A stretch of DNA of 64,000 bases, taken from contig CM054120.1 of assembly GCA_028673005.1 (NCBI GenBank), positions 57,534,057 to 57,598,056 of the forward strand. Direction: 5' to 3'. A program made the position numbers and the translations under genes. This document shows, piece after piece, positions 11,703-22,654 of the stretch; positions within the stretch are counted from its first letter, which is position 1, and each line of letters starts with the position of its first letter. The notes under the pieces were generated by a model. That model ran no database searches. It was not told where the DNA came from and was given only the letters and a program-made list of their open reading frames with translations. This DNA comes from Tanypteryx hageni (taxonomy: Eukaryota > Arthropoda > Insecta > Odonata > Petaluridae).

Positions 11703-12500
11703 ATTACATATAATAAGGGAGATTAGGTTTAAGTCGTTGCCACTGTCCGTTTACGAGCGTTCCGGTCGTGAAAGGATTAATATACAAGACAGTTAAAATT
11801 AACTATAATATAAATATATAATAATATATAAATTGAATGTAACTACTATGCAGCCAAGTCCGCAACCGCGGGGGAGAGGGGGAGGGGAGGGGACAGAAAG
11901 TTCTGGGGCCCCCGAAGAATCTGGGAGGCCGCGACGCCGACCTCAGCATTTCTTATGTCATTACTAAAATTCTTACTTTTCTACCCACGGCAAACAGAGC
12001 ATAGCAGGCCGCTTGACCTTATAAAGTTAAACATTTTTTATTGAGATCTATTTGGATCCATCAGACCCATATGGAAGACGAAAGGTCCTTTTACTGTATA
12101 TATTAGGCATGACGATAACATAGTGAAGACGGCTGAGTTCAGCACTGTTGATGTGAACACGTTATTCCATGAAGCTTACCAGAAATTTTCGATTATTTTT
12201 CGGTGTCTTTGAGGAGAGAAACATTAATGTAATTTGATAAGTATAAAAATATAATTTAATCATTAACTTATTGCATTATAAAGTACTTATTCATGTATGT
12301 TTTTCTACATTACATACCTATTTCTAGATATGCAGGGCCGGATTTAAAAATCACGCGTCCCTGTTCCCGACTTTCGTGTACTCTGTAAGTAATGAAGTAT
12401 TAAGCCATACGTACTTAAATATATGTCATTTGCAAAAGCTAGGATTTCTCGCAGGTGATTAACAGAAAATTAACATAAATAATTTTTACTACATGAACAT

Positions 12501-12553
12501 ACCCTGCCATTCACCAATAAGATGACTTGCAGGGTGCCATGTAGATGTAGATG
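12501..12553 (+). mobile_element. 3' tail fragment of LINE family 1
   Basis: A short stretch starts with ACCCTGCCATTC, continues GACTTGCAGGGT and ends with a GTAGATGTAGATG tail. It matches the complement of the 3' ends at 7767 and 11268, in opposite orientation. Only the terminal ~50 bp remain. Confidence 0.6.
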
Positions 12554-12765
12554 AACAATAATCATCGCATTACTAGAACGCTAACGTCCCTAGCCATATT
12601 CCTACCTAATGAGAAATCCGTCCTTGTACACATCTGCGTTTTAGAAGAAAATTCTTTTAAAAAAACTGTGAAATCGGGAAATTCGTAAGTAAGAACATAT
12701 GTAGCTTATCAATTAGATATCAAGATACACTGCAATCATATTTATTGTTTTTCCTATTTATTTAG

Positions 12766-12895
12766 ATGGAAAAGAATCATTCAAGAACAACTATCGTAGC
12801 TGGGAAAAAGACAAGGAAATAAAATTAGAAGATGAACTAAATAAGAGGATGAAGAAAATCACCTAATTGAAAATTCTCAATGACTTGTAAATAAA
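12766..12895 (+). other. Candidate terminal exon of an unknown gene
   Basis: A pyrimidine-rich tract ends in TTTATTTAG at 12765. It is followed by an open frame (entered in phase 1) of about 33 codons, encoding a charged peptide with SWEKDKEIKLEDELNKRMKK and a TAA stop at 12864-12866. An AATAAA polyadenylation signal follows at 12890-12895. This fits a 3'-terminal exon on the plus strand. The peptide is unrecognised and short, so chance remains a serious alternative. Confidence 0.25.
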
Positions 12896-14399
12896 ACTAT
12901 ATATTAAATAGTGCATTTTTTCATTTATATAACCATTTTCGAAGCGAATGCAGGATGGTTTTTAGCATGGTTGTTTAAGGGGGTCCGTTCAAAACTTTCG
13001 CTGGGGGGGGCAGAATTTGCAATTACGCCACTGAGGACAGTACATACACTGACCATTGCCTAATATTAATATAAATTAAAATAACTTCATACTACATAAA
13101 TGCGAATGTAAAACATGATGACAACACATATTGAGGGATAAAACTCGAGAGAATCTCGGATACGATGTTCACGGCACAATTCCAAAACAAAGCACTTGAT
13201 ACTGGTGTGTAGTAACACACAGAAGCTGGTGTGTTAGCTCACCTCCTTAAGCTAGTTACAACGAACAAAAAATTAATTACCAACATAGTATATTCACTAT
13301 CAATAACAAAAAATAAACAAAATAGGCTATAAAATAAAACGAGTTTAATGAGGCAGTCACCGTTGAGCAAGTAGAGTGCGGTCCTTCTAGGAAAAAGTTT
13401 AGGGAAAGACTGCCAAAAGAAGGGGTTCGATGCATATGGAGAAGGGGTGAAAATGTATGCAGCAGTAACCTCCATCTATAGGGAAAACCCTAATAAGGAA
13501 TCGAGAAACACTTTTACCGAGAATGCACTCCACACAGGGTAAAGATAACAAAACGATTAGCGGGTTGTCCTCAAAGGACCACGGAAGTTCTTTCTCCCGA
13601 GCCTCGTTTAACAGGGTTCGAGGAATTCTCAGCAGGATAAATCCATGACCCTCTCTCTATATATAGATATGCCCTTCGAAAATGTTGCCACTAAGTCGGC
13701 AGATGTTATCTCAAAAATCCATAGGAGCAAGTTTTCTCTAGACAATATAAGCGTGAGATTTTGAAAAAGGCGCACACTTCAGCATAAGGAAAAACCCTAC
13801 TGTTATGCAAACCGAAAAAAGGAACGAAATTAATATTGGCTTTTGGTATCGGTTCGGGTTCAAAAAAATTATTTTTTGGTTCGGGTTCGGTTTCACTCCG
13901 ACTAAAAATATCGTTTTTTTCGGTTTCGGTTTTCGGTTCGATTCCGTTTCGATATACTGCAATTTCACCCCCGGCAGATGTTACTCCACCTCCCTCGTTA
14001 TGACCGCTGAAGATTTACATCTCCCGTAACTTAGAAATGGTCCGTACCTGCGTAAAATTTTACGTTATCGATATCAAAATATTTTTGAGATGGAATTTTC
14101 GAGATAGCAAGTAAAATGGTTTTCAGTTGAAATGTCTCTCCCACGATTCTCTCGATTATCTAATCAAGTTTCCTGGGCGCAACTCGATAAATCCGGGTTT
14201 TGTATACTCTCGGTCTAAAAGTTCCTTAAATTATAAATTGTAAAACCCTGCACAAGTGATTTTCGCCTCGTTCGCTTATGGCGTCCATTCCTGACCCGCT
14301 GGCATATGATGGGGGGGGGGGGGTGATGCTCAAAAATGCCGTACATCACGTGACCATGCCTCGGACCAATCACGCGCTTCCAACCTAACCCGTATAGCC
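12896..14399. other. No recognisable gene; short repeat fragments
   Basis: The right-hand end of a MITE-like sequence with a G8 run ends in GCCACTG near 13034; its other end was not found. A stretch at about 13805-13960 is made of repeated CGGTTCGGTT-like and CGGGTTCGG-like words. Part of 13600-13670 resembles 36000-36067 (GTTTAACAGGGTTC, CAGCAGGA), indicating an unclassified repeat family. Confidence 0.5.
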
Positions 14400-14574
14400 A
14401 TATAGGGAGTCATCTCCTATTCCGTAGTACCCCGTCTCCACGTAGCGTGTGCCGGTGGTGAGGTGTTGAGGATGCTGGGGCTACTCGCCCACTGCTCAGA
14501 GGCGCAGCGGGCACCGCGGGCACGATATCCCCGTAAGTAGGATTTCTTTCTAAGGTTGCCATGATTTGTGCGTG

Positions 14575-14841
14575 CAGCGGCGGTTTCAGAAAATGTATTT
14601 AGGGGGGGACGATATACCAGTTACATTCATCTTTCCACAGTAATTGAAAATTTATTCGCATAAATTCTTTTTCATTTGATTTGAAACAATTAAATAAAAT
14701 AAGATTATAGTGAAATTACAATTTACAAGTTTTACTGGGCCGATTCGTAAATGTGAAGCTAATATTATTTCGGTTCTGCTTCAGCTCTAGGGGGGGGGGG
14801 TGGGCGATCGCCCCAATCGCCCCCTCCTGTATCTGCCACTG
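14575..14841. mobile_element. MITE with CAGTGGCRGAT-like ends and G runs
   Basis: The left end reads CAGCGGCGGTTTCAG. The right end, reverse-complemented, reads CAGTGGCAGATACAGG. The flanking 8-mers TGTGCGTG (14567-14574) and TGTGTGTG (14842-14849) match at 7 of 8 positions, although the right flank is a GT repeat. Both ends hold G runs about 20-40 bp inside. Length is 267 bp, non-coding. Confidence 0.65.
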
Positions 14842-15319
14842 TGTGTGTGTTACTAAGAGATCTAGGAGAACGCGATCTAGGAGAAGCGACGTTAGCCGTT
14901 GGCTCTCATTTGTGTTCTTCGTTAAGAGCAGGCTAATACCGGTACTATTTTTATCTCCTTCATTTCCAGGGCGCCGAGATGAGTTATAGCCGTAAGCAAA
15001 AGAAAATTCGTCACCATCGAAAACCACCTGGAAAAGCAGTGGAAAAGCCCTCCCTAGAGTGGTGAACATCGTACAAGCCGTTCCTCTTATACCGTCTTTA
15101 GCTTCAGATAGGTGCGGATAAATAAGCTCCATCTTCTTTACTTTATTTCTCATTTATTGGAAATATTGTTTTTCGATTTTAGTTTTAGATTTAAGCATAG
15201 ATTTATGATTCTTGCAGTAATGTCACAGCTCTCTTTATTCGGAGGCACATATCCTGTAGCTTTTTAATTAAATCATAATGGTGAATATTGTACTAAATTA
15301 TGTTAATTTTCTCCGGCAG

Positions 15320-15403
15320 CTAATATACCTACTACAATCGCTGAGGACTCACAGCGTCGACAACTTCTACCGGTTGCGTCGGTGGCCACCGCTTTGGATT
15401 CAA
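15320..15403 (+). other. Candidate internal exon, 84 bp
   Basis: A GC-richer 84-bp block sits in AT-rich DNA between TTTTCTCCGGCAG and the donor GTACGT (15404). It is a multiple of three and open in at least two frames. About 870 bp upstream a GC-rich block ends with the donor GTAAGT at 14533, and another acceptor-like TTCATTTCCAG lies near 14970. Together these could be exons of one plus-strand gene. No protein family was recognised, and the 14716-15153 interval is also open on the minus strand, so orientation is uncertain. Confidence 0.25.
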
Positions 15404-16647
15404 GTACGTACATTATGCATTTGTTATTTATTAACTGTGTTAATTTGAATGTAATTACATTTCTTGAAGGTCAAGTAGGGAGTATCCATTAACAAAGAAT
15501 CTATTAGGTTAATTTTTTTGGCCTTATTCCGTTACTTGTTTTATTACGATTTATTAGGGGTCTTATTCATTTTACTGGCCATTAAATATTTTTATTTGTT
15601 GTACTTTTAACTTATTTAGACGTATTATTTCATTTTTATTTAAATGATAATTTATTTTTTAGAAAAGTTTAATATTTATTTACAGTAGTATTCCTTTGCT
15701 CGTTTTATTGCGATTTCTGACTATTCCTATTCATTCATTTGCATATACATTAATACATATAGCTCATTTGCAAATATTATTCCATTTTAAACGTAAATGA
15801 TAATTTAGTTTTGAAAAAGTTTCTTTTTACATTTTTAAGATCTTATTTCGTTACTCTTTGTATTATGCTTTCTTAGGAGTCTTATTCATTAATTGGCTAT
15901 TAAATATTTTTCAATTTTTGTATTTTTAGTTCATATACACTTATTGTTCCATTTTAAATTTATAGGATATTATAATTTTAAAATGCCGTGACCCCTGTCG
16001 TTAGAAAGTCTTTATATTATTATCTACTAATTGGCTTTTTGTTTCTTCTTTGCAATACGTACCACTCGTTTCCAATGTTTCTCCATTTTGCTTCCTCTAT
16101 ATACATATTGTTTAGAAAAAGTATTGCGATTGATACAAATTCTACTTCGAAATTTGAATGGAAATTCACGTTTTAGGAGCTCATAGTTTTTGGTGATCCC
16201 GTTTCTCTTTAGCCTTATCTGTTACCCGTTATATGTAGTGGATAGACAGAAAATATTATCTCAAGAAATCACCGTTTTTGGTGCGTTCCGCCGGGAATAT
16301 AAATTTCATCCAATAAATCCATATCGCGCACAAATGGAGAGCCTTTTATTTGTATCGATCTTTCACACAATATCGGCTCATACAAATTTAATCTAGATTC
16401 TCATTAAAATTTATCCATTTAAAATTCTTGTCCTCATTAACATTATTACATAATGCCTATATCTTAGCAAATAACAATATAGCCTCCAGTGGTAAAATAT
16501 ATCGAATTTTCGCCTCCTGTCAATTTGTATTTACCAAATTATAACCAAGGATTTCATTGGAAATTGACGTAAAGAATAGATCGTTAGATCCCTATGCGTT
16601 TGGCATAAGAAGTATGGGGATAATTTGGCGTAAGGAATAAAATCCTC
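15404..16647. other. AT-rich, no recognisable gene
   Basis: Very AT-rich sequence with loosely recurring phrases (CTTATTCATT, ATTAAATATTTTT, CATTTTAAA) at about 15540, 15720 and 15870, suggesting an old degenerate tandem structure. It would suit an intron or decayed repeat. Confidence 0.5.
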
Positions 16648-16718
16648 CATGGCCGATAATCGAACCGTGGCCTTACAATTCCCGAGAGAATATTCTACCA
16701 CTGAACTAACGTTACGGG
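16648..16718 (-). other. Degenerate tRNA-like sequence (minus copy)
   Basis: On the minus strand there is a tRNA A-box-like word (TTAGTTCAGTGGTAGAAT) and, about 40 nt later, a B-box-like GGTTCGATTAT. The acceptor and T stems do not pair well, so it is a tRNA-derived relic. A related copy in the opposite orientation lies at 16764-16846. Confidence 0.5.
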
Positions 16719-16763
16719 ATAATTCTTCACCTATATCAACGTTCTGAAACAGGTGAAATAGTA

Positions 16764-16846
16764 CGTAACGTTAGTTCAGCGATAGAATATCCTCACAGCA
16801 AGTAAAAAAATTCCAGCCGATCCAATCGGATGCGGTCCAGACCAAT
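16764..16846 (+). other. Degenerate tRNA-like sequence (plus copy)
   Basis: It shares GTAACGTTAGTTCAG and GATAGAATAT with the minus-strand relic at 16648-16718, so the two form an inverted pair about 45 bp apart. The B-box is lost. It directly precedes the tandem satellite. Confidence 0.45.
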
Positions 16847-16872
16847 TATTCCAAAATTATTCGGCAAGTAAC

Positions 16873-17495
16873 GAGGATATTAATGCTTAGGCACTTTCAG
16901 AAAAGCGGCAGACGCGAATTTTTTTTGTTGGCAGAACTATGCGCAAAACCGACTAGAAAAAACGAAAATCTTGAAAAAGTTAAACAATAACTCCGATAAA
17001 AATTGTTAATTGTTTAAACAAAATTCGATGTTCAGGTATTTCCGAATCTGCTAGGCAGCTGAACTTTTTTATTAGGCAGTATTTATAAAAAGACGAAATA
17101 GGGATTATACAAATTTTGATACTTTAATTTCTTTGGCAGTTAAACATTCTTAAAATTTAAAAAATAGGAAAATGTTTAGAACTTACCGGGCGAGATAGAG
17201 AGATGATATTTTAAAGAAATTTAGAGTTTAGTCTATATAAGCGAATAAACATTTCATAATTTGCATGAAATTGTTATTCTGTCCTTTAAAAATTGTTTGA
17301 ATTTAAACATGTGGGGCATTATTAACCGAATGTGAAAAAAGTATAATATACTTAAAACGAAAATCGGTGCAGAGGAGAAATCTTTTGAATTAATGAAATA
17401 TTCCCAATGATGAAATATCTCTCTGAAAAATGAATGTTTTTTCAAGGTTAGATGAAATGCTTTCAGTATGCAAGCAACTTCTACTATTTAGTACC

Positions 17496-17569
<74 letters not shown>

Positions 17570-19999
17570 TTATATATGGACGTTCCCTACAGAGGAGGAG
17601 GAGGAGGATATAACATATAGGAGGATATTAATGTTAAGGCACTTCCAGATGAACTGGAGATTCGAAATTTTTTTCTTTAGTAGGATTTTGTGCAAAACCG
17701 AATAGAAAAAACGAAAATCTTGAAAAGTGCAACAATGCGTCCGCTAAAAATTTGCATTTGTTTAAACAAATTTTCAAGGTTTATGTATTTCTGAATGTTT
17801 TATGGAGCTGTCATTTTTTTAAAGATTGTAAAAAAATGAAATAGGGATTATACAAATTTTGATTTGTTTGGCAATTAAAAATTCTTCAAGTTTAAACAAA
17901 TAGGTAAATGTTTAAATACTACCGTGCAAGTTAGAGAGCAGAAATGTTAAGGTTAATTAGAGATTAGCCTATTTAAACGAATAATCGTTTCATTGTATCT
18001 ATGAAGTTCTTATTGCGGCCGTTAAAAATTATTTAATTTAAACAATTAGATAAAGATTATATCACTTCTAAATGTGCTACAAATTTAAAATTTGGCAAAA
18101 ATGTGTGGCATTATTAACCCAATATGGAAAATGGAAATAATATTCCTAAAATGGCAAAAATTAGTTGATTGTTTTACTCCATTATTGTTCCATAATTAAA
18201 AAACGAAAATCGGTACAGAGGAAAAATCTAATGAATTAAAGAAACATTTCTCATTATGAAATATCTCTCTGAAATATTATTGTTTTTTTAAGGTGAGATG
18301 AAATGCTTGCAGAATGCAAGCACCTTCTACTAATCATTATATATAGACGTTTCTGACAGAGGAGGAGGAGATAACATACATATAGGAGGATACTAATGTT
18401 TAGGCACTTCCAGATGAGCTGGAGATCCGAAATCTTTTTCTTAGGTAGGATTTTGTGCAAAACCGACTAGAAAAACGAAATTCTTGAAAAAGTGCAACAA
18501 TACGGCCTCAAAAAACGCAATTGTTTAAACAAATTTTCTAGGTTTATGTATTTTCGAATGTGCTACGGAGCTGAAATTTTTTTAGAGATAGCAATTGTAA
18601 AAATACGAATTACGGATTATACAAATTTTGATATTGTAACTTTTTTGGCAGTTAAAAATTCTTAAAATTGAAACAAATAGGTTAATGTTTAGATACTTTG
18701 AAGCGAGATAGAGAGCTGAAATTTTCATGTTATTTAGACATAAGTCTATATACAAGAATAATTATTTTATTTTATCTATGAAATTCTTATTGCGGCCGTT
18801 AAAAATTATTTAAAATTAAACAATTAGATAATTGTTATTTCACTTCTAAATGTGCTACACATATAAAATTTGGCATAAATATGTGGCATTATTAACCCAA
18901 TGTGGAAAACGTATAATATTCATAAAATTGCAAAAATTAGCAATTCTTTTACTCCATTATTGTTCCATTAGGAAAAAAGAAATTTTGTCCCGAGGAGAAA
19001 TCTTTTGAATTAAAGAAATATTTCCCACGATGAAATATCTCTCGAAAAAATTAATGTTTTTTCAAGGTGAGATGAAATGCTTGCAGTATGCCAGCACCTT
19101 CTACTAGTATGTTATATATTATATACATATTATATCCTCCTCTGTAAGAAACGTCGATATATAATGATAACATATAGGAGGCTACTAATGTTAAGCTCTT
19201 CCAGATGAGCTGGAAATTCGAAATTTGTTCCTTAGGTAGGATTTGGTGCAAAACCTAATTGAAAAAACGAAATTCTTGAAAAAGTGCAACAATGTGGGCA
19301 CTAAAAGTTTGCTATTCTTTATTCAAATTTTCAAGTTTTATGTATTTCCGAATGTTCTACGGAGCTTAAATTTTTCTTTTTGAGGTAGGTTTTGTAAAAA
19401 AACGAAATAGGGATTATACAAATCTTGATATTTTAATTTGTTTTCCTGTTAAAAATTCTTAAATTAAAAAAATATATAACTGTTTAGGTACTACTGGATG
19501 AGCTAGGAAGCTGATATTTTCAAGTTTTTTTTACAGAGTATTGCATTTGCACAAATAAAAATTTGAATCTCTCCATAAATATATTACGGCGGTTGTTAAG
19601 AATGCTTAAAATTTAAACAATTAGATAAATATTATTTCACTTCTAGAAGTGCTACAAGTTTAAATTTTTGCAGAAATGGGTAGCATTAGTACTCCATTAT
19701 GGATAAAGTATAAAATTCTTAAAATCGCAAAGTTGGGGGATTGTATTTATTCTATTATTTTTACATAAGGGAAAAACGAAAATCGCTGCGGAGCTGAAAA
19801 CTAGAATTAAAAAAATATTTGTAATGATGAAAGATGAAAAATGAATGTTTTTTATATTGAGATGATATGCTTGCAGAATGCAAGCACTTTCTACTAGTAT
19901 GTTATATCCTCCTCCTCCTCTGTAAGGAACGTCTATATATAATGATAACATATAACAGGAGGATACTAATGTCCAGCCCAAACTACAAGAGCTAGAGAG
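16873..19999. repeat. Tandem satellite, four units of 745-792 bp plus start of a fifth
   Basis: Unit starts, marked by GAGGATA(T/C)TAATG or a close variant, fall at 16873, 17618, 18386, 19178 and 19959. The units share GGCACTTCCAGATGA, GTGCAAAACCGA, CTTGAAAAAGTGCAACAAT, TTGTTTAAACAAATTTTC, TTTTTGGCAGTTAAAAATTC and GATGAAATATCTCTC. They are diverged and non-coding. One unit carries an (AT)n expansion at 17491-17567. A 45-60 bp block near each unit end is inverted between units 2-3 and units 4-5. Related pieces continue at 20400-21150 and 22150-22215. Confidence 0.85.
17491..17567. repeat. (AT)n microsatellite inside the satellite array
   Basis: Nearly uninterrupted AT dinucleotides with one C interruption at 17521. 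It lies at the position where other units carry only a short AT-rich junction, so it is an expansion in a single unit. Confidence 0.9.
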
Positions 20000-20741
20000 C
20001 TGAAAGTTTAAGTTTTTGTAGATATAAGTAAGAAATTGATAGGCAAAAGAAGACCTCACCTAAGTGACATGGGTTCGACTCCAGAAAATCCGAAATTTTT
20101 GTTTTTTCTCATAAGAAAAGCATTGCGCCATTTTTAAATTAATTTCGGGCACTTGCCTAAGAGCTAGAAAAATGAAATTTTCAGCGTTGCTAGATGGCAA
20201 CAATATCTATTAGGAATTTTGGTTATTATTTATTACAGTTTTCTGGGTTCGTCTTCAGATACCCCGTAATATCTCTCATAAGTTAGCATGGGAAAAAGTT
20301 ATTTCAGTGTGTAGACCAATCTACTAACTTTAGGAAGCTGAAATGTTGCGGGTTTATAGAATTTTTCTCATTACCAACTATAAAAATCGAAAATTTTAAA
20401 ATTGTTAATTATTAGGGGTTGTTTTAACCCCATTAGGACAATAAAGTTTAATAATTTTTATCTTGGAAACTATAAGTTGTAGGTTCGAGTTTTTGCAAAC
20501 AATTTGTAGAAAATTTTACATAGAAAAAAAGTAAATTTTGAAAAGTTCAAGAATGTGATTGCTAAGAATTCGCAATTGTTTAAACATATTAGTAAGGTTT
20601 ATGCATTTCCGAATATGGTACGAAAGTGAAATTGTTTTACTGGTAGACTTTGTAAAATAACTAAATGAGGATTATAGAAATTTTTATATTTTAATTTTCT
20701 TGGCTGTTTACGGTTCTTAAAATTTAAACAAATAGATACAT

Positions 20742-20880
20742 AAATAAACATCCGCATTGAGAGACGAGAAATTTGATCTGCTAAGATAGTTTAGTGGTAG
20801 AATATCCGCCCGGCAAGTGGAAGACCCGGGTTCGATTCCCGGTCATAGCAGACTTTTTTCTCGTTTCAAAATTATTCCCT
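20742..20880 (+). mobile_element. 139-bp insertion carrying a tRNA-like gene
   Basis: AATAGATACAT occurs directly before (20731-20741) and directly after (20881-20891) this segment. The outer sequence is otherwise continuous satellite (AAACAAATAG...GTTTGGGTACT), so it is an insertion with an 11-bp target duplication. Inside, GAGACGAGAAA precedes the tRNA-like part and TTTCTCGTTTC follows it, forming inverted flanks. It may be a retroposed tRNA transcript, a tRNA-derived SINE or a small element that captured a tRNA. Confidence 0.65.
20780..20850 (+). tRNA. tRNA-like gene or recent tRNA pseudogene (nominal anticodon GGC)
   Basis: A 71-nt cloverleaf can be drawn. The acceptor stem GCTAAGA/TCATAGC has one A-A mismatch. 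The D arm has GTTT with AGTGGTAG. The anticodon stem is TCCGC/GTGGA, and the T arm is CCGGG-TTCGATT-CCCGG. The B-box is perfect and a T6 tract at 20854-20859 could terminate Pol III. The overall pattern resembles tRNA-Gly. However, the anticodon loop reads CCGGCAA, giving nominal GGC with C instead of the invariant U at position 33, so translation activity is doubtful. Confidence 0.6.
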
Positions 20881-21150
20881 AATAGATACATGTTTGGGTA
20901 CTTTGGGGCAAGCTAGCAAGTAGAAATTTTAAAATTATGTAGATCTTAGTACATTGAAACTAACAGACATTTGAAAATCTCCAACAAAGTGTATTTGTGG
21001 CCATAATAATTTTTTAAATTTAAACAAATCAATATTATTTCACTTTTATATGTGCTACAACCTCAAAATTTGACAAAAATGTGTGGAATTAATACCTTAT
21101 ATTGGATAAAGTATAATATTCTTAAAATTGCAAATTTAACGTATTGTTTT

Positions 21151-22654
21151 AACCCCTCAAGCCCGAAGGAGATTTATTAAATCCCACCCGTACGGTCGGA
21201 AGAGGTTTTTAAATTTTCACGATTGCGTTGCAAAAACGTTCGAAAATATTAAAATAATCATAACTTTAGAAATTTTCTCTTGATTTCTCTGAATTTTTTT
21301 TGTGGATTTATGAAAAACATGAAATTTGTAAATATCTATTTTGCGTATAATATTTTATATACAATGATTGCTGGAGTAGAAGAGAATGTACACCAATCGC
21401 GAATTTTCCGGCGTGCATTCGCGCTTAATATATAACATACAGCACCGGAAAATCAGTGGAAGATATTGATGTACAATCTTAATATAAAAATAGCTTAAAT
21501 TAGTAACTATTTCATTCTGCAAGTCTACTCATCTAAACCAATTAGGTGAAAAGTTTTACGAATCTCAACTTTTTCATGTTTTGACTGGAAATTTTTAAGT
21601 AAATGTAGTATTATTGATTTATTAAAAGGTGATTTATTTATAATATAAACGTTTTAGTTATACAGTCATCATTCTTAGTCATTACAGAAGTAACACAGAA
21701 GAAATGGTTGCATTTCGTTCATTGGAAAGGGAGATATGACGTTGTATTAAACACGGAAAACTTTAAACACTTCTAGTAATCTATTGTGTAAATATATGGA
21801 AGAGCTTTTTGTGATTTTTGCTGGCGTGTCCTCTTCTTGTCTACTCGCTTCATCGCTGCTTTGGCCTTGCTAGCACAACAGCGAAGCACTTATCTGAAGA
21901 GGAAAACAGACCTCGTCTTCTTTCAAATGTCAAAGAAAAGGAACCCAATTTGGTGGGTTCCCTTTCCTCAGGTATTTATGGGACAACTTTAGAAACCGAA
22001 AATCCACAGGTCCGAGGTAAAAACTAAAATTCTATCACAAAACTAAACGTATATTATATGTTAACAAATACAAATAGATATACTCAATTCCTCGCAATTT
22101 TCGTCGAGATCAAAATAAAATTCTAAAGGTCTTAAAAATTATGACATAATATCCTTCTCACAAAATATCTCTCTGAAAAATTAATGTTTATCAGGGAGAG
22201 ATGAAATGCTTTGTTTTAATTAAGTCTTTATGTAACAGAATACCAATTGGTATTACAAGCATAAATGAATGCAATCCTTAAAAAAAAATAATTTTAACAT
22301 CAAATATGTATTTTGTTTAAACCATTTAATTCATCTTATTTTCTAAAAGAATAGTAATTACAATTGTAGTCTCTTCCAAGAATTAAGAAGAATCTAATAT
22401 AAAATGTGTGCAGCAGTATAAAGGATACATTTTTACCCCTTGTTTAAAATATCAATAAAACTCTTACGAATGAGTAATAACATAAATTAATGTAAGAATA
22501 ACAAAGTACATTCCAAGATCCCAAATCTAAGATGACCCTACTTATAATGTAGACTGTCAAAACAGAACAAAGATTTTATGACCTAGTTACACATGATTAT
22601 GTACTGCAAAACTTGCAGAAATTTTTATTGTGTCCCATAATTTTCATGAATCAC
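21151..22654. other. No recognisable gene; satellite fragment at 22150-22215
   Basis: The fragment at 22150-22215 repeats satellite words (AAATATCTCTCTGAAAAA, GAGATGAAATGCTT). A plus frame at 21818-22027 shows no domain. At 21155 TTAA is followed by CCCCTCAAGCCC, resembling a piggyBac-type end, but no partner was found. Confidence 0.5.

Noticed and set aside
14716..15153. 146-codon minus-strand frame
   Set aside because: Its last third translates the MITE at 14575-14841. The remainder has no recognisable domain and conflicts with plus-strand splice-like signals, so I left it uncalled.
17430..17705. Open frame with a long I-Y repeat
   Set aside because: It is a translation of the (AT)n expansion inside the satellite.
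21155..21740. piggyBac element starting at TTAA-CCCCTCAAGCCC
   Set aside because: No matching right end or transposase was found.
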